Part shown: piece after piece, positions 35,582 through 42,356 of the stretch
How positions within the stretch are numbered: position 1 is the first letter of the stretch
Layout: the number at the start of each line of letters is the position of its first letter
IMG/VR virus record: IMGVR_UViG_3300048838_001102
Span: 1 to 58,038 of that record
Reading direction: 5' to 3' (one strand)
DNA length: 58,038 bases
DNA from: a virus
Translations under genes and position numbers: made by a program
Notes under the pieces: model-generated
Databases searched by the model: none
Seen by the model: only the letters and a program-made list of their open reading frames with translations
What the model was told of the DNA's origin: nothing

Positions 35582-35644
35582 AAAAAACTTGCACTGTGTC
35601 ATTTTTTACACACTGTGTCATTTTTTACACAGTGCAAGTTTTTT
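35582..35644. terminator. 18-bp perfect inverted repeat, bidirectional terminator-like
   Basis: AAAAAACTTGCACTGTGT (35582-35599) is exactly inverted at 35627-35644, giving T6 tails on both strands and a 27-base loop. The arm and loop also contain a 19-bp tandem repeat (CACTGTGTCATTTTTTACA at 35592 and 35611). It could stop transcription in both directions, insulating the recombinase operon from the parS/early promoter region, or act as a structural origin element. Confidence 0.7.
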
Positions 35645-35680
35645 ATTGCACCTCGCGTGCGAATCCGCGATGTCTTAAAC

Positions 35681-35694
35681 GTAATACGTATTAC
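35681..35694. promoter_or_regulatory. 14-bp perfect palindrome GTAATACGTATTAC
   Basis: A perfect palindrome of operator size, about 40 bp from the parS site. Likely a dimeric DNA-binding protein site; the protein is unknown. Confidence 0.55.
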
Positions 35695-35735
35695 AATTGT
35701 ACAACCGCCTGTAATCCTTATATCTTTTAACTGAA

Positions 35736-35751
35736 TGTTTCACGTGAAACA
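35736..35751. promoter_or_regulatory. parS: Canonical bacterial chromosomal parS site
   Basis: TGTTTCACGTGAAACA is a perfect 16-bp palindrome identical to the parS consensus bound by chromosomal ParB/Spo0J proteins across most bacteria. No ParA or ParB gene was recognised in the window. The site lies in the intergenic control region next to palindromic repeats and upstream of the early promoter. Recruitment of host ParB is the simplest interpretation; chance occurrence of this exact 16-mer in 58 kb is about 1 in 70,000 assuming equal base frequencies. Confidence 0.85.
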
Positions 35752-35757
35752 AAAAAA

Positions 35758-35821
35758 GGTAACAGTTACTTTTTGCAATTTGCAAAAAAGGTAACAGTTA
35801 CCTTTTTGCAATTTGCAAAAA
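35758..35821. repeat. Two tandem ~32-bp units, each with two palindromes
   Basis: Each unit holds GTAACAGTTAC (35759-35769, 35791-35801) followed by TTTTGCAATTTGCAAAA (35771-35787, 35804-35820). Both elements are inverted repeats. They begin seven bases after parS. They could be binding sites of a partition or replication protein, or operators for the promoter at 35911. Confidence 0.8.
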
Positions 35822-35848
35822 TCAACCGGGCGAAACAGCGCGCCAGAT

Positions 35849-35971
35849 CCGCCGGGTTACGATTGCCGCCGTAAAAAAACTGATTAACTCATAATAGCAC
35901 GAAAAAAAGATTGACAAGCACATTTTACCGGCATAAAGTAAAATCAATACGCTGGAAAAACCACAAACGCC
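35849..35971. repeat. 123-bp direct repeat, copy 1
   Basis: Identical to 38913-39035. It contains the last 14 codons and stop of the gene at 38689-38958 (here an orphan 3' fragment, about 35851-35899), then a promoter and the start of a leader. The gene tail came along with the promoter, so the copy here most likely derives from the one at 38913. Confidence 0.9.
35911..35939 (+). promoter_or_regulatory. Early rightward promoter (copy 1)
   Basis: TTGACA (35911-35916) and TAAAGT (35934-35939) with a 17-base spacer give a near-consensus sigma70-type promoter about 50 bp upstream of the first early gene. The identical sequence recurs at 38975-39003. Confidence 0.8.
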
Positions 35972-35990
35972 GAAAGGAGAAAAAACCATG
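35957..35990 (+). repeat. 34-bp leader repeat, copy 1 (copy 2 at 36429-36462)
   Basis: AAAACCACAAACGCCGAAAG is followed by GAGAAAAAACC and the ATG, identical before the genes at 35988 and 36460. A shortened version (to ACGCC) follows the second promoter at 39018-39035. It carries the ribosome site AAAGGAGA, so it is a reused translation-initiation cassette that may also bind a regulator in RNA. Confidence 0.8.
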
Positions 35991-36227
35991 CTCGCAATCA
36001 TTACGGAACCACGCGACGACGGAACATACGACGACGTTGGAACGAACCATCGGATCATGCAATCCAAGTACAAATCTATCCGCACCTTACTCCGATATGG
36101 CGTCCCAGACCACTTTAAAGGCACGTTACGCGTCGAAACGTGGCCGTCCATTCACTCATTTTACACAGATGAAAAACCGAGCTGGACGTTCTACGCCCAC
36201 AAAGAACACTGGTACCCCCGCCGATAA
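35988..36227 (+). CDS. Hypothetical early protein, 79 aa
   Basis: First gene after the early promoter, with the 34-bp leader cassette and GAAAGGAGA ribosome site. The product is soluble, with many aromatic and charged residues (WPSIHSFYTDEKPSWTFYAHKEHWYPRR). Not recognised. First early genes often encode host-takeover or anti-defence proteins, but nothing in the sequence shows this. Confidence 0.65.
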   Translation: MLAIITEPRDDGTYDDVGTNHRIMQSKYKSIRTLLRYGVPDHFKGTLRVETWPSIHSFYTDEKPSWTFYAHKEHWYPRR

Positions 36228-36246
36228 TAAAAAAAGGAGTCGTGTG

Positions 36247-36429
36247 ATGAAAAAACCCTGGACCGATGAAATGAAAATTCCGTATGGGAACAAAATTGAA
36301 TGGGTAAACGGCGCGCGGTATATCCGCTGCGATAACTGCAAAAAATACAGCCGGGCTGAATCAGTACCCTGGACGCCACCGCGGCAATCATTCTGCCCAC
36401 ATTGCGGCGGATCTATCGACATGAACTGA
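36247..36429 (+). CDS. Zinc-ribbon early protein, 60 aa
   Basis: CDNC near residue 29 and CPHC near residue 51 form two CxxC knuckles of a small zinc ribbon. AAAAGGAGTCGTGTG precedes the ATG at 36247; a long upstream extension of the frame passes through the promoter and is rejected. Function unknown, possibly DNA- or RNA-polymerase-binding. Confidence 0.65.
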   Translation: MKKPWTDEMKIPYGNKIEWVNGARYIRCDNCKKYSRAESVPWTPPRQSFCPHCGGSIDMN

Positions 36430-36459
36430 AAACCACAAACGCCGAAAGGAGAAAAAACC

Positions 36460-36852
36460 ATGAAAATTGACCGCCAACTGCGACTACGGGACCGTAAAAA
36501 ATCCGAAATAAACGCAGCCATAAGCGCCGCTATTTACGGCAGGCAAACAAGTGACGAACTATCCGCTAAAATCTGCGATATCCTCTATACTACCATGCCG
36601 AAGGGCGCCCCCGCGCATATACACACCTATCTATCAGGGTATTATAGCTACTTTCGCGATCACGTCTTATATACCAAATTAGAATTTTGTTACCGCGTAA
36701 ATGGTGCCTTATACAGTACCCACAAAAACAGCCCGCGCTATTACGAAAAATCAGGGCTGTCACCGAAACAAGTAAACGACCTGGCAGATTTTTCTGGTCA
36801 TTATTGGATAGACAGCGACAAACTTTTTTTCGGCGATAAAATAGACCACTAA
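36460..36852 (+). CDS. Hypothetical early protein, 130 aa
   Basis: Carries the second copy of the 34-bp leader cassette. The product is mixed helical with a basic start (MKIDRQLRLRDRKKSE) and an aromatic middle (YLSGYYSYFRDHVLYTKLEF). No family recognised. Confidence 0.6.
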   Translation: MKIDRQLRLRDRKKSEINAAISAAIYGRQTSDELSAKICDILYTTMPKGAPAHIHTYLSGYYSYFRDHVLYTKLEFCYRVNGALYSTHKNSPRYYEKSGLSPKQVNDLADFSGHYWIDSDKLFFGDKIDH

Positions 36853-36873
36853 AAACAAAGAGGAGCAAACACC

Positions 36874-37470
36874 ATGAAAACGGATTATATCGGAATAGAT
36901 TATTCACTCGGAAAATCCAACTACAACCCCGAAACAGGTATTCACTATGGCGTCATACCAGCTAACGAAGTGCCGGCCTGGTACGAGGAATGCGAAACTG
37001 ATTATGGCAACGCACTTTGCCCGAAGTGCGGCGGACCCGCGAAAGACTTTGATACCGAAACAGAACAATTGGAAAATGGCGTAGCGATATCAACTATTAT
37101 ACCGGATGTAATGGATAATTGGGAGCGTTATACCGAACATGGCTGCGATGATTATTATTGTGAAACTTGCGAATTGATTTTTGATAGTCAATTCGCGTTT
37201 CCAGATGAGCCCCAAAGCTTTACCTATGAGCAGCAAGGGTACTCCGCCGCCCAAAACGGGGATGACAGCGACATATTCATACTTGAATCACCCTATTTCT
37301 CCCGATGCCAGTATTGTTCGCCCTGCGCGCCTGGCGCGGGGCATCTTTTAAACGAAGTTAAGAACGGAATAAAGACCTATTGCTTTGGTCATGACTGGTT
37401 TGAAAGCGGAAAAGCGCCGTACACCGTCTATGCCGTTAAAACCGGGAAAAAAGTCAATCCAAAAAAGTGA
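36874..37470 (+). CDS. Cysteine-rich conserved phage protein, 198 aa
   Basis: Contains several CxxC pairs: CPKCGG (about 50-55), CETCEL (about 99-104) and CQYCSPCAPGAG (about 146-157). The last motif, followed by a Tyr-Cys-Phe strand, is familiar from hypothetical proteins in phages and plasmids. Zinc binding is likely; function unknown. RBS AGAGGAG precedes the ATG. Confidence 0.65.
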   Translation: MKTDYIGIDYSLGKSNYNPETGIHYGVIPANEVPAWYEECETDYGNALCPKCGGPAKDFDTETEQLENGVAISTIIPDVMDNWERYTEHGCDDYYCETCELIFDSQFAFPDEPQSFTYEQQGYSAAQNGDDSDIFILESPYFSRCQYCSPCAPGAGHLLNEVKNGIKTYCFGHDWFESGKAPYTVYAVKTGKKVNPKK

Positions 37471-37537
37471 TGAAGGCATAATTGAAATGATCGAAGCTAA
37501 CGACTACGAATTTACGATAAACGGCGAACTTGCATAA
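37430..37537 (+). CDS. Small overlapping frame, 35 aa
   Basis: A short frame overlapping the end of the preceding gene reads MPLKPGKKSIQKSDEGIIEM and ends YEFTINGELA. The opening MPLKPGK resembles that of small phage proteins, and the sequence looks protein-like, but no ribosome site is visible before the ATG. Possibly a coupled small gene or remnant. Confidence 0.35.
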   Translation: MPLKPGKKSIQKSDEGIIEMIEANDYEFTINGELA

Positions 37538-37549
37538 AGGGGAAAATAT

Positions 37550-37960
37550 ATGACCTGGACAAAAAGAGAAATAGAAGAAGCGAAACAGACATTGTTAGAA
37601 CGTATAAAACCGGGCGACACCCTATTGACCAAAATAACCCACGTTAGCAGATCCAGCATGCTCCGAATCGTAGAAGTCTATCGACCGGGGGCAAACGGCA
37701 TACCAGAAAATATTAGCCGACTTGTGGCGAAAGCAACTGATAGGGGATTCGACGAAAAACGCTATGGCATCAAAGTAAGCGGCTGCGGATTCAGCGCGGA
37801 GCATGATGCCGTATATAACCTGGGATATGCGTTATTTTCCAAAGGTTTTACCTGCATCGGGGAAAAGTGCCCGAGCAATGATCACAACAACGGTGATAGA
37901 AATTATAAACCGCATTGGCATGAATCAGGGGGATACTCTTTAAAGTATAGGAGCCTGTAA
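37550..37960 (+). CDS. Hypothetical conserved-type protein, 136 aa
   Basis: AAGGGGAAAATAT precedes the ATG. The protein has an amphipathic N-terminal helix (REIEEAKQTLLERI) and an alpha/beta core with SRSSMLRIVEVYRPG and GFSAEHDAVYNLGYALF. The end is His/Asn-rich. Similar layouts occur in small phage early proteins of unknown role. Confidence 0.6.
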   Translation: MTWTKREIEEAKQTLLERIKPGDTLLTKITHVSRSSMLRIVEVYRPGANGIPENISRLVAKATDRGFDEKRYGIKVSGCGFSAEHDAVYNLGYALFSKGFTCIGEKCPSNDHNNGDRNYKPHWHESGGYSLKYRSL

Positions 37961-37962
37961 CC

Positions 37963-38133
37963 ATGAAAAACTTATCCGCCATGACCAATAAGGACTTTGA
38001 CCGCCTGTTACGTGATTTGATTGACAAGCATAACACGAAAGCAAGTGAACTCCTATCAGTGCCCGGCATTTATGAAATTTTATCGGAAGAATATAATAAT
38101 GACATTATTGACGCCTTTATGGAAGAAGATTAA
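37963..38133 (+). CDS. Small acidic protein, 56 aa
   Basis: Begins two bases after the previous stop, with AGGAGC upstream. Product is helical and acidic (FDRLLRDLIDKHNTKASELL, ending FMEED), with the look of a small regulatory or inhibitor protein. Not recognised. Confidence 0.6.
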   Translation: MKNLSAMTNKDFDRLLRDLIDKHNTKASELLSVPGIYEILSEEYNNDIIDAFMEED

Positions 38134-38159
38134 ACCACAAAAAAAAAGGATTAAACGCC

Positions 38160-38384
38160 ATGAAATTAACTCCAATAGCTTCAAATGTTACTCAACTATC
38201 AATTCCCGAATATGATGTGCTTTTCTCATATTCAACCCCTGTAGCAGCATATTCTAGGATTGACCATAAATGGTATCAGACCGAGCAATGGTATAGCAAA
38301 ACTACGACCAGACATATCAACCGATATGCCGATGGCAACGCCGAACATAGACCACAAGAATTTTTTGACGGCCTGGTAAAATAA
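38160..38384 (+). CDS. Hypothetical early protein, 74 aa
   Basis: Small soluble protein rich in Tyr, Ser and Thr, ending EHRPQEFFDGLVK; the leader (ACCACAAAAAAAAAGG) is a degenerate relative of the 34-bp cassette. The C-terminal pattern H...YADG....RPQEFFDGLV is the type seen in many phage and plasmid small proteins. Confidence 0.6.
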   Translation: MKLTPIASNVTQLSIPEYDVLFSYSTPVAAYSRIDHKWYQTEQWYSKTTTRHINRYADGNAEHRPQEFFDGLVK

Positions 38385-38393
38385 CTTTAACGC

Positions 38394-38422
38394 TGCGCCA
38401 TCGGTTAAAATCCGATGGCGCA
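38394..38422 (+). other. 11-bp stem-loop between early genes
   Basis: TGCGCCATCGG and CCGATGGCGCA pair perfectly around a seven-base loop. No T-tract follows and the next ribosome site begins a few bases downstream, so it more likely stabilises or processes the mRNA than terminates it. Confidence 0.65.
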
Positions 38423-38439
38423 AACATAGGAGAAAAAAA

Positions 38440-38637
38440 ATGCGCGCTACAATCACCTTGCTAAAATCAATCAATATGCCTTGCATGCTCTGTAATGACC
38501 GACAAGCCACTTGTCGCGCAGCGATCACCGACGGGATAGTGACCGTTAACCTGGTGCTATGCCCGGCTTGTGTAAAAACGCCAATCAACACACTTTTTGA
38601 CAAAATTTTACCGCCGAAAAAGGTGGAGACCGATTAA
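38440..38637 (+). CDS. Zinc-binding-like early protein, 65 aa
   Basis: Two cysteine pairs, CMLC (15-18) and CPAC near residue 42, are spaced like a treble-clef or zinc ribbon. Begins after TAGGAGAAAAAAA. Function unknown. Confidence 0.6.
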   Translation: MRATITLLKSINMPCMLCNDRQATCRAAITDGIVTVNLVLCPACVKTPINTLFDKILPPKKVETD

Positions 38638-38688
38638 CCGTAGAAACGCAGACCGCCAAAGGGGAACGCCGGAAAAGGAGAAAACGCC

Positions 38689-38958
38689 ATGATAGAGAAA
38701 AAGGAGCTACAAGACCTGATCGATCAAAACGCTAAATTTAAAAACGCCTACTTTTGGACCCCGCCGGCAAACGCTTCCGGCCGCCGCTCTTATGAGCAAT
38801 ATAACAGCCGACACCTGCTCGGCGCCTATAATGGCCATGATATCGATTGCAGTCTGGATATCTCATGCTCATGCAAAAATATTTATGTCAGCCGAAAATT
38901 TGAAATCGACGGCCGCCGGGTTACGATTGCCGCCGTAAAAAAACTGATTAACTCATAA
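38689..38958 (+). CDS. Hypothetical early protein, 89 aa
   Basis: GGAAAAGGAGAAAACGCC precedes the ATG. The C-terminus (DGRRVTIAAVKKLINS) is the part duplicated at 35849. The middle has a CSC motif and a beta-strand pattern. Not recognised. Confidence 0.6.
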   Translation: MIEKKELQDLIDQNAKFKNAYFWTPPANASGRRSYEQYNSRHLLGAYNGHDIDCSLDISCSCKNIYVSRKFEIDGRRVTIAAVKKLINS

Positions 38959-39035
38959 TAGCACGAAAAAAAGATTGACAAGCACATTTTACCGGCATAA
39001 AGTAAAATCAATACGCTGGAAAAACCACAAACGCC
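38913..39035. repeat. 123-bp direct repeat, copy 2
   Basis: Identical to 35849-35971. Here the repeat starts inside an intact gene's 3' end, so this is probably the source copy, and it places a second early promoter before the 39083 gene. Confidence 0.9.
38975..39003 (+). promoter_or_regulatory. Early rightward promoter (copy 2)
   Basis: TTGACA (38975-38980), 17-base spacer, TAAAGT (38998-39003), identical to the 35911 promoter. It drives the single gene at 39083. Confidence 0.8.
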
Positions 39036-39053
39036 CCCGCTTCGAACGGGGGC
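39033..39053 (+). other. UUCG-type leader hairpin
   Basis: GCCCCCG and CGGGGGC pair around CTTCGAA, giving a very stable hairpin in the 5' leader just downstream of promoter copy 2. A few A residues and no T-tract follow. It could attenuate or stabilise the transcript, and marks the point where the leader diverges from that after promoter copy 1. Confidence 0.65.
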
Positions 39054-39082
39054 AAAACGCCGAAACTTTTAAGGGGGGTATC

Positions 39083-39472
39083 ATGAATCAGATTGACCGT
39101 GGAAACGCCGCTCACCACTTCGAACTTATCGTTTGCACGCCTTTTAGCGCCCGGATTTCCAGAGGGGCTTGCGCGCTTAACCTTAAAACCGCCCTGCGTT
39201 GCGCCGAAAAAATCAATTTCTGGCACCCTGCCAGCTCGTCCTGGCGGTTTTGTGTCCCAGGTATGGATGACATAGCCTTATCCCGCTTTTGCGCGTGCTC
39301 ACAATGCTCTAATCCAACCGCTGAACAACGCAAAGCTCTTTCGGCCGCCCGAACCGCTTTATTTTCCATGTGCCGATCTGGTTTTGCCACTGCGGAACAA
39401 ATTCTTTCAGACGATGGCACTGATCTGTTTGATGGCCATAGTTGCAATGACCGAAAGTGTGTGACACTCTAA
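39083..39472 (+). CDS. Hypothetical protein, 129 aa
   Basis: Preceded by its own promoter, leader hairpin and an AAGGGGGG ribosome site. Cysteines are frequent (for example CACSQCSNP and CNDRKC at the end), suggesting metal binding. No family recognised. Followed by a strong terminator, so it forms a single-gene unit. Confidence 0.6.
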   Translation: MNQIDRGNAAHHFELIVCTPFSARISRGACALNLKTALRCAEKINFWHPASSSWRFCVPGMDDIALSRFCACSQCSNPTAEQRKALSAARTALFSMCRSGFATAEQILSDDGTDLFDGHSCNDRKCVTL

Positions 39473-39491
39473 ACTCTAAACTCTAAACTTT

Positions 39492-39535
39492 AAGCCGACA
39501 CAAACTTTAGTTCCAGGTTTGTGTCGGCTTTTTTA
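39492..39535 (+). terminator. Rho-independent terminator of the early operon
   Basis: AAGCCGACACAAAC and GTTTGTGTCGGCTT form a perfect 14-bp stem with an 11-base loop, followed by a T-run. Just before it lies a short tandem repeat of ACTCTAA. Confidence 0.9.
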
Positions 39536-39539
39536 TTTC

Positions 39540-40147
39540 CATGTGGTTTATCGTACTACGTGAAAAAAAAACTTAGCCACTGCTTTTTTTCATTTTTCGG
39601 CCCGGGTCCGGGGGACGGGTGACGGTGTGACGGGGTGCCGTCAAGGCACCCGTTCACCCGTTCACGACCCCTTAAGGCTTGAACGGCTGAACGGATTTTC
39701 TTGAACGGATTTCGTACTATGTGATTTTTTATCCAATAACCACCGGCACTTACAGCTAAACTTTAGCTAAACTCCTGGCTTTCCGACGGGCCTTGAACGG
39801 GTGGTGAACGTGTCGAATTTAGCCCAAAAACGGGCTAAAACGCGTTATATTTTCTTGGCGAGTCCTTAACTATTGAGTAATTTCCGGCACTTACACGTGA
39901 ACAATTTTTGAATGAGTCAAAATAAATTTTGAACGGATTCGTGAACGGGGTTCGTGCTATGCTGATTTTACACTTCTAATAATTTCGGGTAGTTACGGTG
40001 AACGACTTTTTGAACGGATTTTGAACGGGGTTCGTACTATATGAAACGCCCGTTTTTACCCTATTTTTCGTATACAAAACGCTAAAAACGCCGTTAGCCC
40101 GTTCCCGTAAGTTAGCCAGTTCAAGTTACGAATTTAGAATTTCGGAC
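39540..40147. other. Non-coding iteron-rich region between convergent terminators, candidate origin
   Basis: About 600 bp without a gene, between the early-operon terminator and the primase terminator. TTGAACGG occurs repeatedly (for example near 39678, 39701, 39792, 39928, 40010 and 40020). The element TTCGTACTATRTGA recurs with variation near 39550, 39711, 39950 and 40030, and CCGGCACTTACA recurs near 39743 and 39883. A GACGGGTGACGG-type G-rich block lies at 39601-39640. The dispersed iterons next to the primase-helicase gene suggest a replication origin or replication-protein binding region. Confidence 0.6.
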
Positions 40148-40184
40148 AAAAAAACCCTCTTTAGAATTTATCTAAAGAGGGTTT
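40148..40184 (-). terminator. Rho-independent terminator of the primase gene
   Basis: On the minus strand AAACCCTCTTTAGA and TCTAAAGAGGGTTT form a 14-bp stem, followed by a run of T residues, about 25 bases after the primase stop codon. It converges with the terminator at 39492-39535. Confidence 0.85.
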
Positions 40185-40209
40185 CCCGCTTAAACTTTAA
40201 GCTTTAACG

Positions 40210-42237
40210 CTAAGTTTCCGGCGCTACTTTTTTATCAGGGTGAAAAAATACCCGGTCATCGATCATCTCATAGGTGCCTTCCGGCCGTACAAGGGGCACC
40301 CCCAGAAACTCTCTGATGCGCCGTCGAACCGTTGAAACGCTGCCCTCGTCAAGTAGCTCATCGGCGAATGCCCTCCTGGCGATCTGGTACGCACTGATGC
40401 CTTTGCCTTTTCGCGACTCCCGGCAATGCGACACAATGCGCGCCACCACCTGGCCCAGATACTCATCGCCGGTTTCCTTCCTTACTTTGGACAGATCCGC
40501 CATCACCAGCACCGGGGTTGTTTCGGTATGGTCGAAAAACAGCTTTTCCGACATCTTTTGATACCACACGGTGTCCTCGCCCGGCGGGGCGTATGACTGC
40601 TTGGCTTTGTCGAGCCGAACGTACCAATCGGCCTTGCCGGCCGCCAGGCCGTACTTTGGCGCATCGGTCGGCGCCATCGGATACAGGGTGTGATACACCC
40701 GGGCAACACCCGCAAAAGCGGATCCACCCCGGCCTTTGTCCATGTTGCCGGGGTCGGCTTTGCCCTTGCTGGTGTGATGGATCACCCCGACGCAGCACTC
40801 GGTCTGCCGCGCGATCTCACGCAGCGCAACGCCGACTATTTTAATGGCGTCGTTGTCGTTTTCCGCTACCGTGTGGATCTCAGCCAGCGGGTCCACAATA
40901 AACAGGCCGATTTTACCTTTAATGATGGTGTTTTTGACGAACTCGATCGCGTTGGCATTGATGGCCGGGCGCCCGCGGGTGTCGGCCGTAACGATTTTCA
41001 GATCCAGTTTGTCGCCGGTGGTGTAGACCAATCCCCGTAGATCCTCGGTTGACAGGTTAAAACGCTTTTTGATGGCGTAAACCCGTTTTGCGATTGTGTT
41101 GTAGGTTTCCTCGGCCGAGTGATACCATACGTTGGTTTTACGGGACACAACACCGTGGCAGATGTCTTTTTTGCCGGTTGCGATGGCAACGGCTTCGAGC
41201 AGTGACATCAAACTTTTGCCGACTCCCGGCGGCGCGGCTGTTGCGGTAACCTGGCCGGTCAGGTAGCGGTACTTTAGCAGCCAGTTGTCCGGGGTAAGGC
41301 CCGATAGGGTGATGGCGCTTGCTCGGGCGAAAATCGATTCTCCGGGCCTTTGGGTGATGTCTGTTTCTTCCGGGGTGGCGCCGGTGGGGAACATCTCGGC
41401 AACGGTGGGTTGGCGGCTGATACCGAGGGCGGCCGTGAACTCGTCTTGCGCGCGATCGGCACAGTGGGCGTGCAGGCAATGGAAATTACCGGTGGTGTAG
41501 CCGTGCGTGTGCGGGATAAAATAAACCGCGTCAGCGTCACCGTCGCCGGTGGTGTGCTCGTCGGCAAACGGGCAGGTGATGCCGATCTTGCCGTTGCCAA
41601 AGTTGCGCCGGACCATGCCGTGCTTGACCAGGGCCTGGTAGATCGGGTCGTCATTTTCGGCTTGGCGGATGGCGGTTTGGCGGGTTGATTTGGGCGGCCC
41701 GGCCAATACGGCCAGGTGGGCTTTGACATGATCGGGCAACGGGGTGATCTTGTCACCGTTTAATTTGTTGCCGGTCAGGGTTAAAAATCCTTTGGTGCAA
41801 AAAACTTCCACACCGGGGGTCCGCCGGTTCTCGTAAAACCCCTCATAGAACGCACGTAGGCCGTTTCCGGATGGGGATATTTCGGCGTAGGTGCCAGCGA
41901 TCAGATCACGCCGGGGGTCCAGCGCGTCCGGGCCTGCGGCGTCTGCGCCGATGTCGTCTAAATCGATGCCGACCAAGCCCAGCTCCGGGGTCATGGCAAT
42001 GCCGATGCCATCGTAATCGAACATATCGGCGGTGTTTACCGCATCCTCGAATGACGATAGGGATGATATGTCCTCGGGGCTGCCGTGTTCGCCGCGGCGG
42101 ACCTGGCCGTTGGTGTAAAACGGGATTTTTCTGGGCTTTTTTGATGGGTTAGACGGATCCGGAACATATTTCCAGACCAGGAAATTTTTGTGCCGTTTGA
42201 GCGCGGCGGGGATGTTGCGGACATCGCCGGTACTCAT
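40210..42237 (-). CDS. PrimPol-RepA-like primase/helicase, 675 aa
   Basis: The N-terminal 180 residues show the PrimPol motifs of NrS-1-type phage primases: acidic VGIDLDD (about 89-95), SPSGNGLR (121-128) and GVEVFCTKGFLTLTGN (142-157). A zinc-binding-like segment with C222 and FHCLHAHC lies at about 220-260. A RecA-like ATPase of the RepA/AAA_25 type follows, with Walker A APPGVGKS (335-342), Walker B GLFIVDPL (444-451) and IHHTSKG. The C-terminal 130 residues resemble a winged helix. It should synthesise primers and unwind the fork. It is transcribed opposite to the surrounding genes from its own promoter. Confidence 0.85.
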   Translation of the reverse strand: MSTGDVRNIPAALKRHKNFLVWKYVPDPSNPSKKPRKIPFYTNGQVRRGEHGSPEDISSLSSFEDAVNTADMFDYDGIGIAMTPELGLVGIDLDDIGADAAGPDALDPRRDLIAGTYAEISPSGNGLRAFYEGFYENRRTPGVEVFCTKGFLTLTGNKLNGDKITPLPDHVKAHLAVLAGPPKSTRQTAIRQAENDDPIYQALVKHGMVRRNFGNGKIGITCPFADEHTTGDGDADAVYFIPHTHGYTTGNFHCLHAHCADRAQDEFTAALGISRQPTVAEMFPTGATPEETDITQRPGESIFARASAITLSGLTPDNWLLKYRYLTGQVTATAAPPGVGKSLMSLLEAVAIATGKKDICHGVVSRKTNVWYHSAEETYNTIAKRVYAIKKRFNLSTEDLRGLVYTTGDKLDLKIVTADTRGRPAINANAIEFVKNTIIKGKIGLFIVDPLAEIHTVAENDNDAIKIVGVALREIARQTECCVGVIHHTSKGKADPGNMDKGRGGSAFAGVARVYHTLYPMAPTDAPKYGLAAGKADWYVRLDKAKQSYAPPGEDTVWYQKMSEKLFFDHTETTPVLVMADLSKVRKETGDEYLGQVVARIVSHCRESRKGKGISAYQIARRAFADELLDEGSVSTVRRRIREFLGVPLVRPEGTYEMIDDRVFFHPDKKVAPET

Positions 42238-42260
42238 GGCGCCACCACATATATTGGCAT
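42234..42260 (-). CDS. Eight-codon leader peptide coupled to the primase gene
   Basis: The only strong ribosome site upstream of the primase (AAAGGAGG) is placed for an ATG that encodes MPIYVVAP. Its stop overlaps the primase ATG (ATGA), while the primase ATG itself is about 30 bases away from that ribosome site. This predicts translation of the primase by termination-reinitiation after the leader. Confidence 0.5.
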   Translation of the reverse strand: MPIYVVAP

Positions 42261-42316
42261 GGGGGTATCCTCCTTTACCCGGTTAAAGAGAGCGGAAAAA
42301 TAGACCGACAGTTTAC

Positions 42317-42346
42317 AGCATACAGTTCGAGGGGTTGGCAAGTCAA
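42317..42346 (-). promoter_or_regulatory. Promoter for the primase gene
   Basis: On the minus strand TTGACT (42346-42341) and TATGCT (42322-42317) are 18 bases apart, about 80 bp upstream of the primase start. It lies just downstream of the 15-bp hairpin at 42357-42395, which is in the divergent leader region. Confidence 0.6.
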
Positions 42347-42356
42347 TAAAAAGAAA

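Larger units (their letters stand above)
35075..35848. other. Non-coding control region, candidate replication/partition locus
   Basis: This stretch of nearly 0.8 kb lacks a convincing gene. It holds, in order: three 42-bp tandem repeats (35174-35299); C-rich repeats of CGGCCCCCTAT around 35375-35420; two TTTTTCCTGGCC-type repeats near 35530-35570; an 18-bp inverted repeat (35582-35644); a 14-bp palindrome (35681-35694); a perfect parS (35736-35751); and two palindromic units (35758-35821). Such density of repeats beside a promoter is typical of an origin or centromere. Confidence 0.65.
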
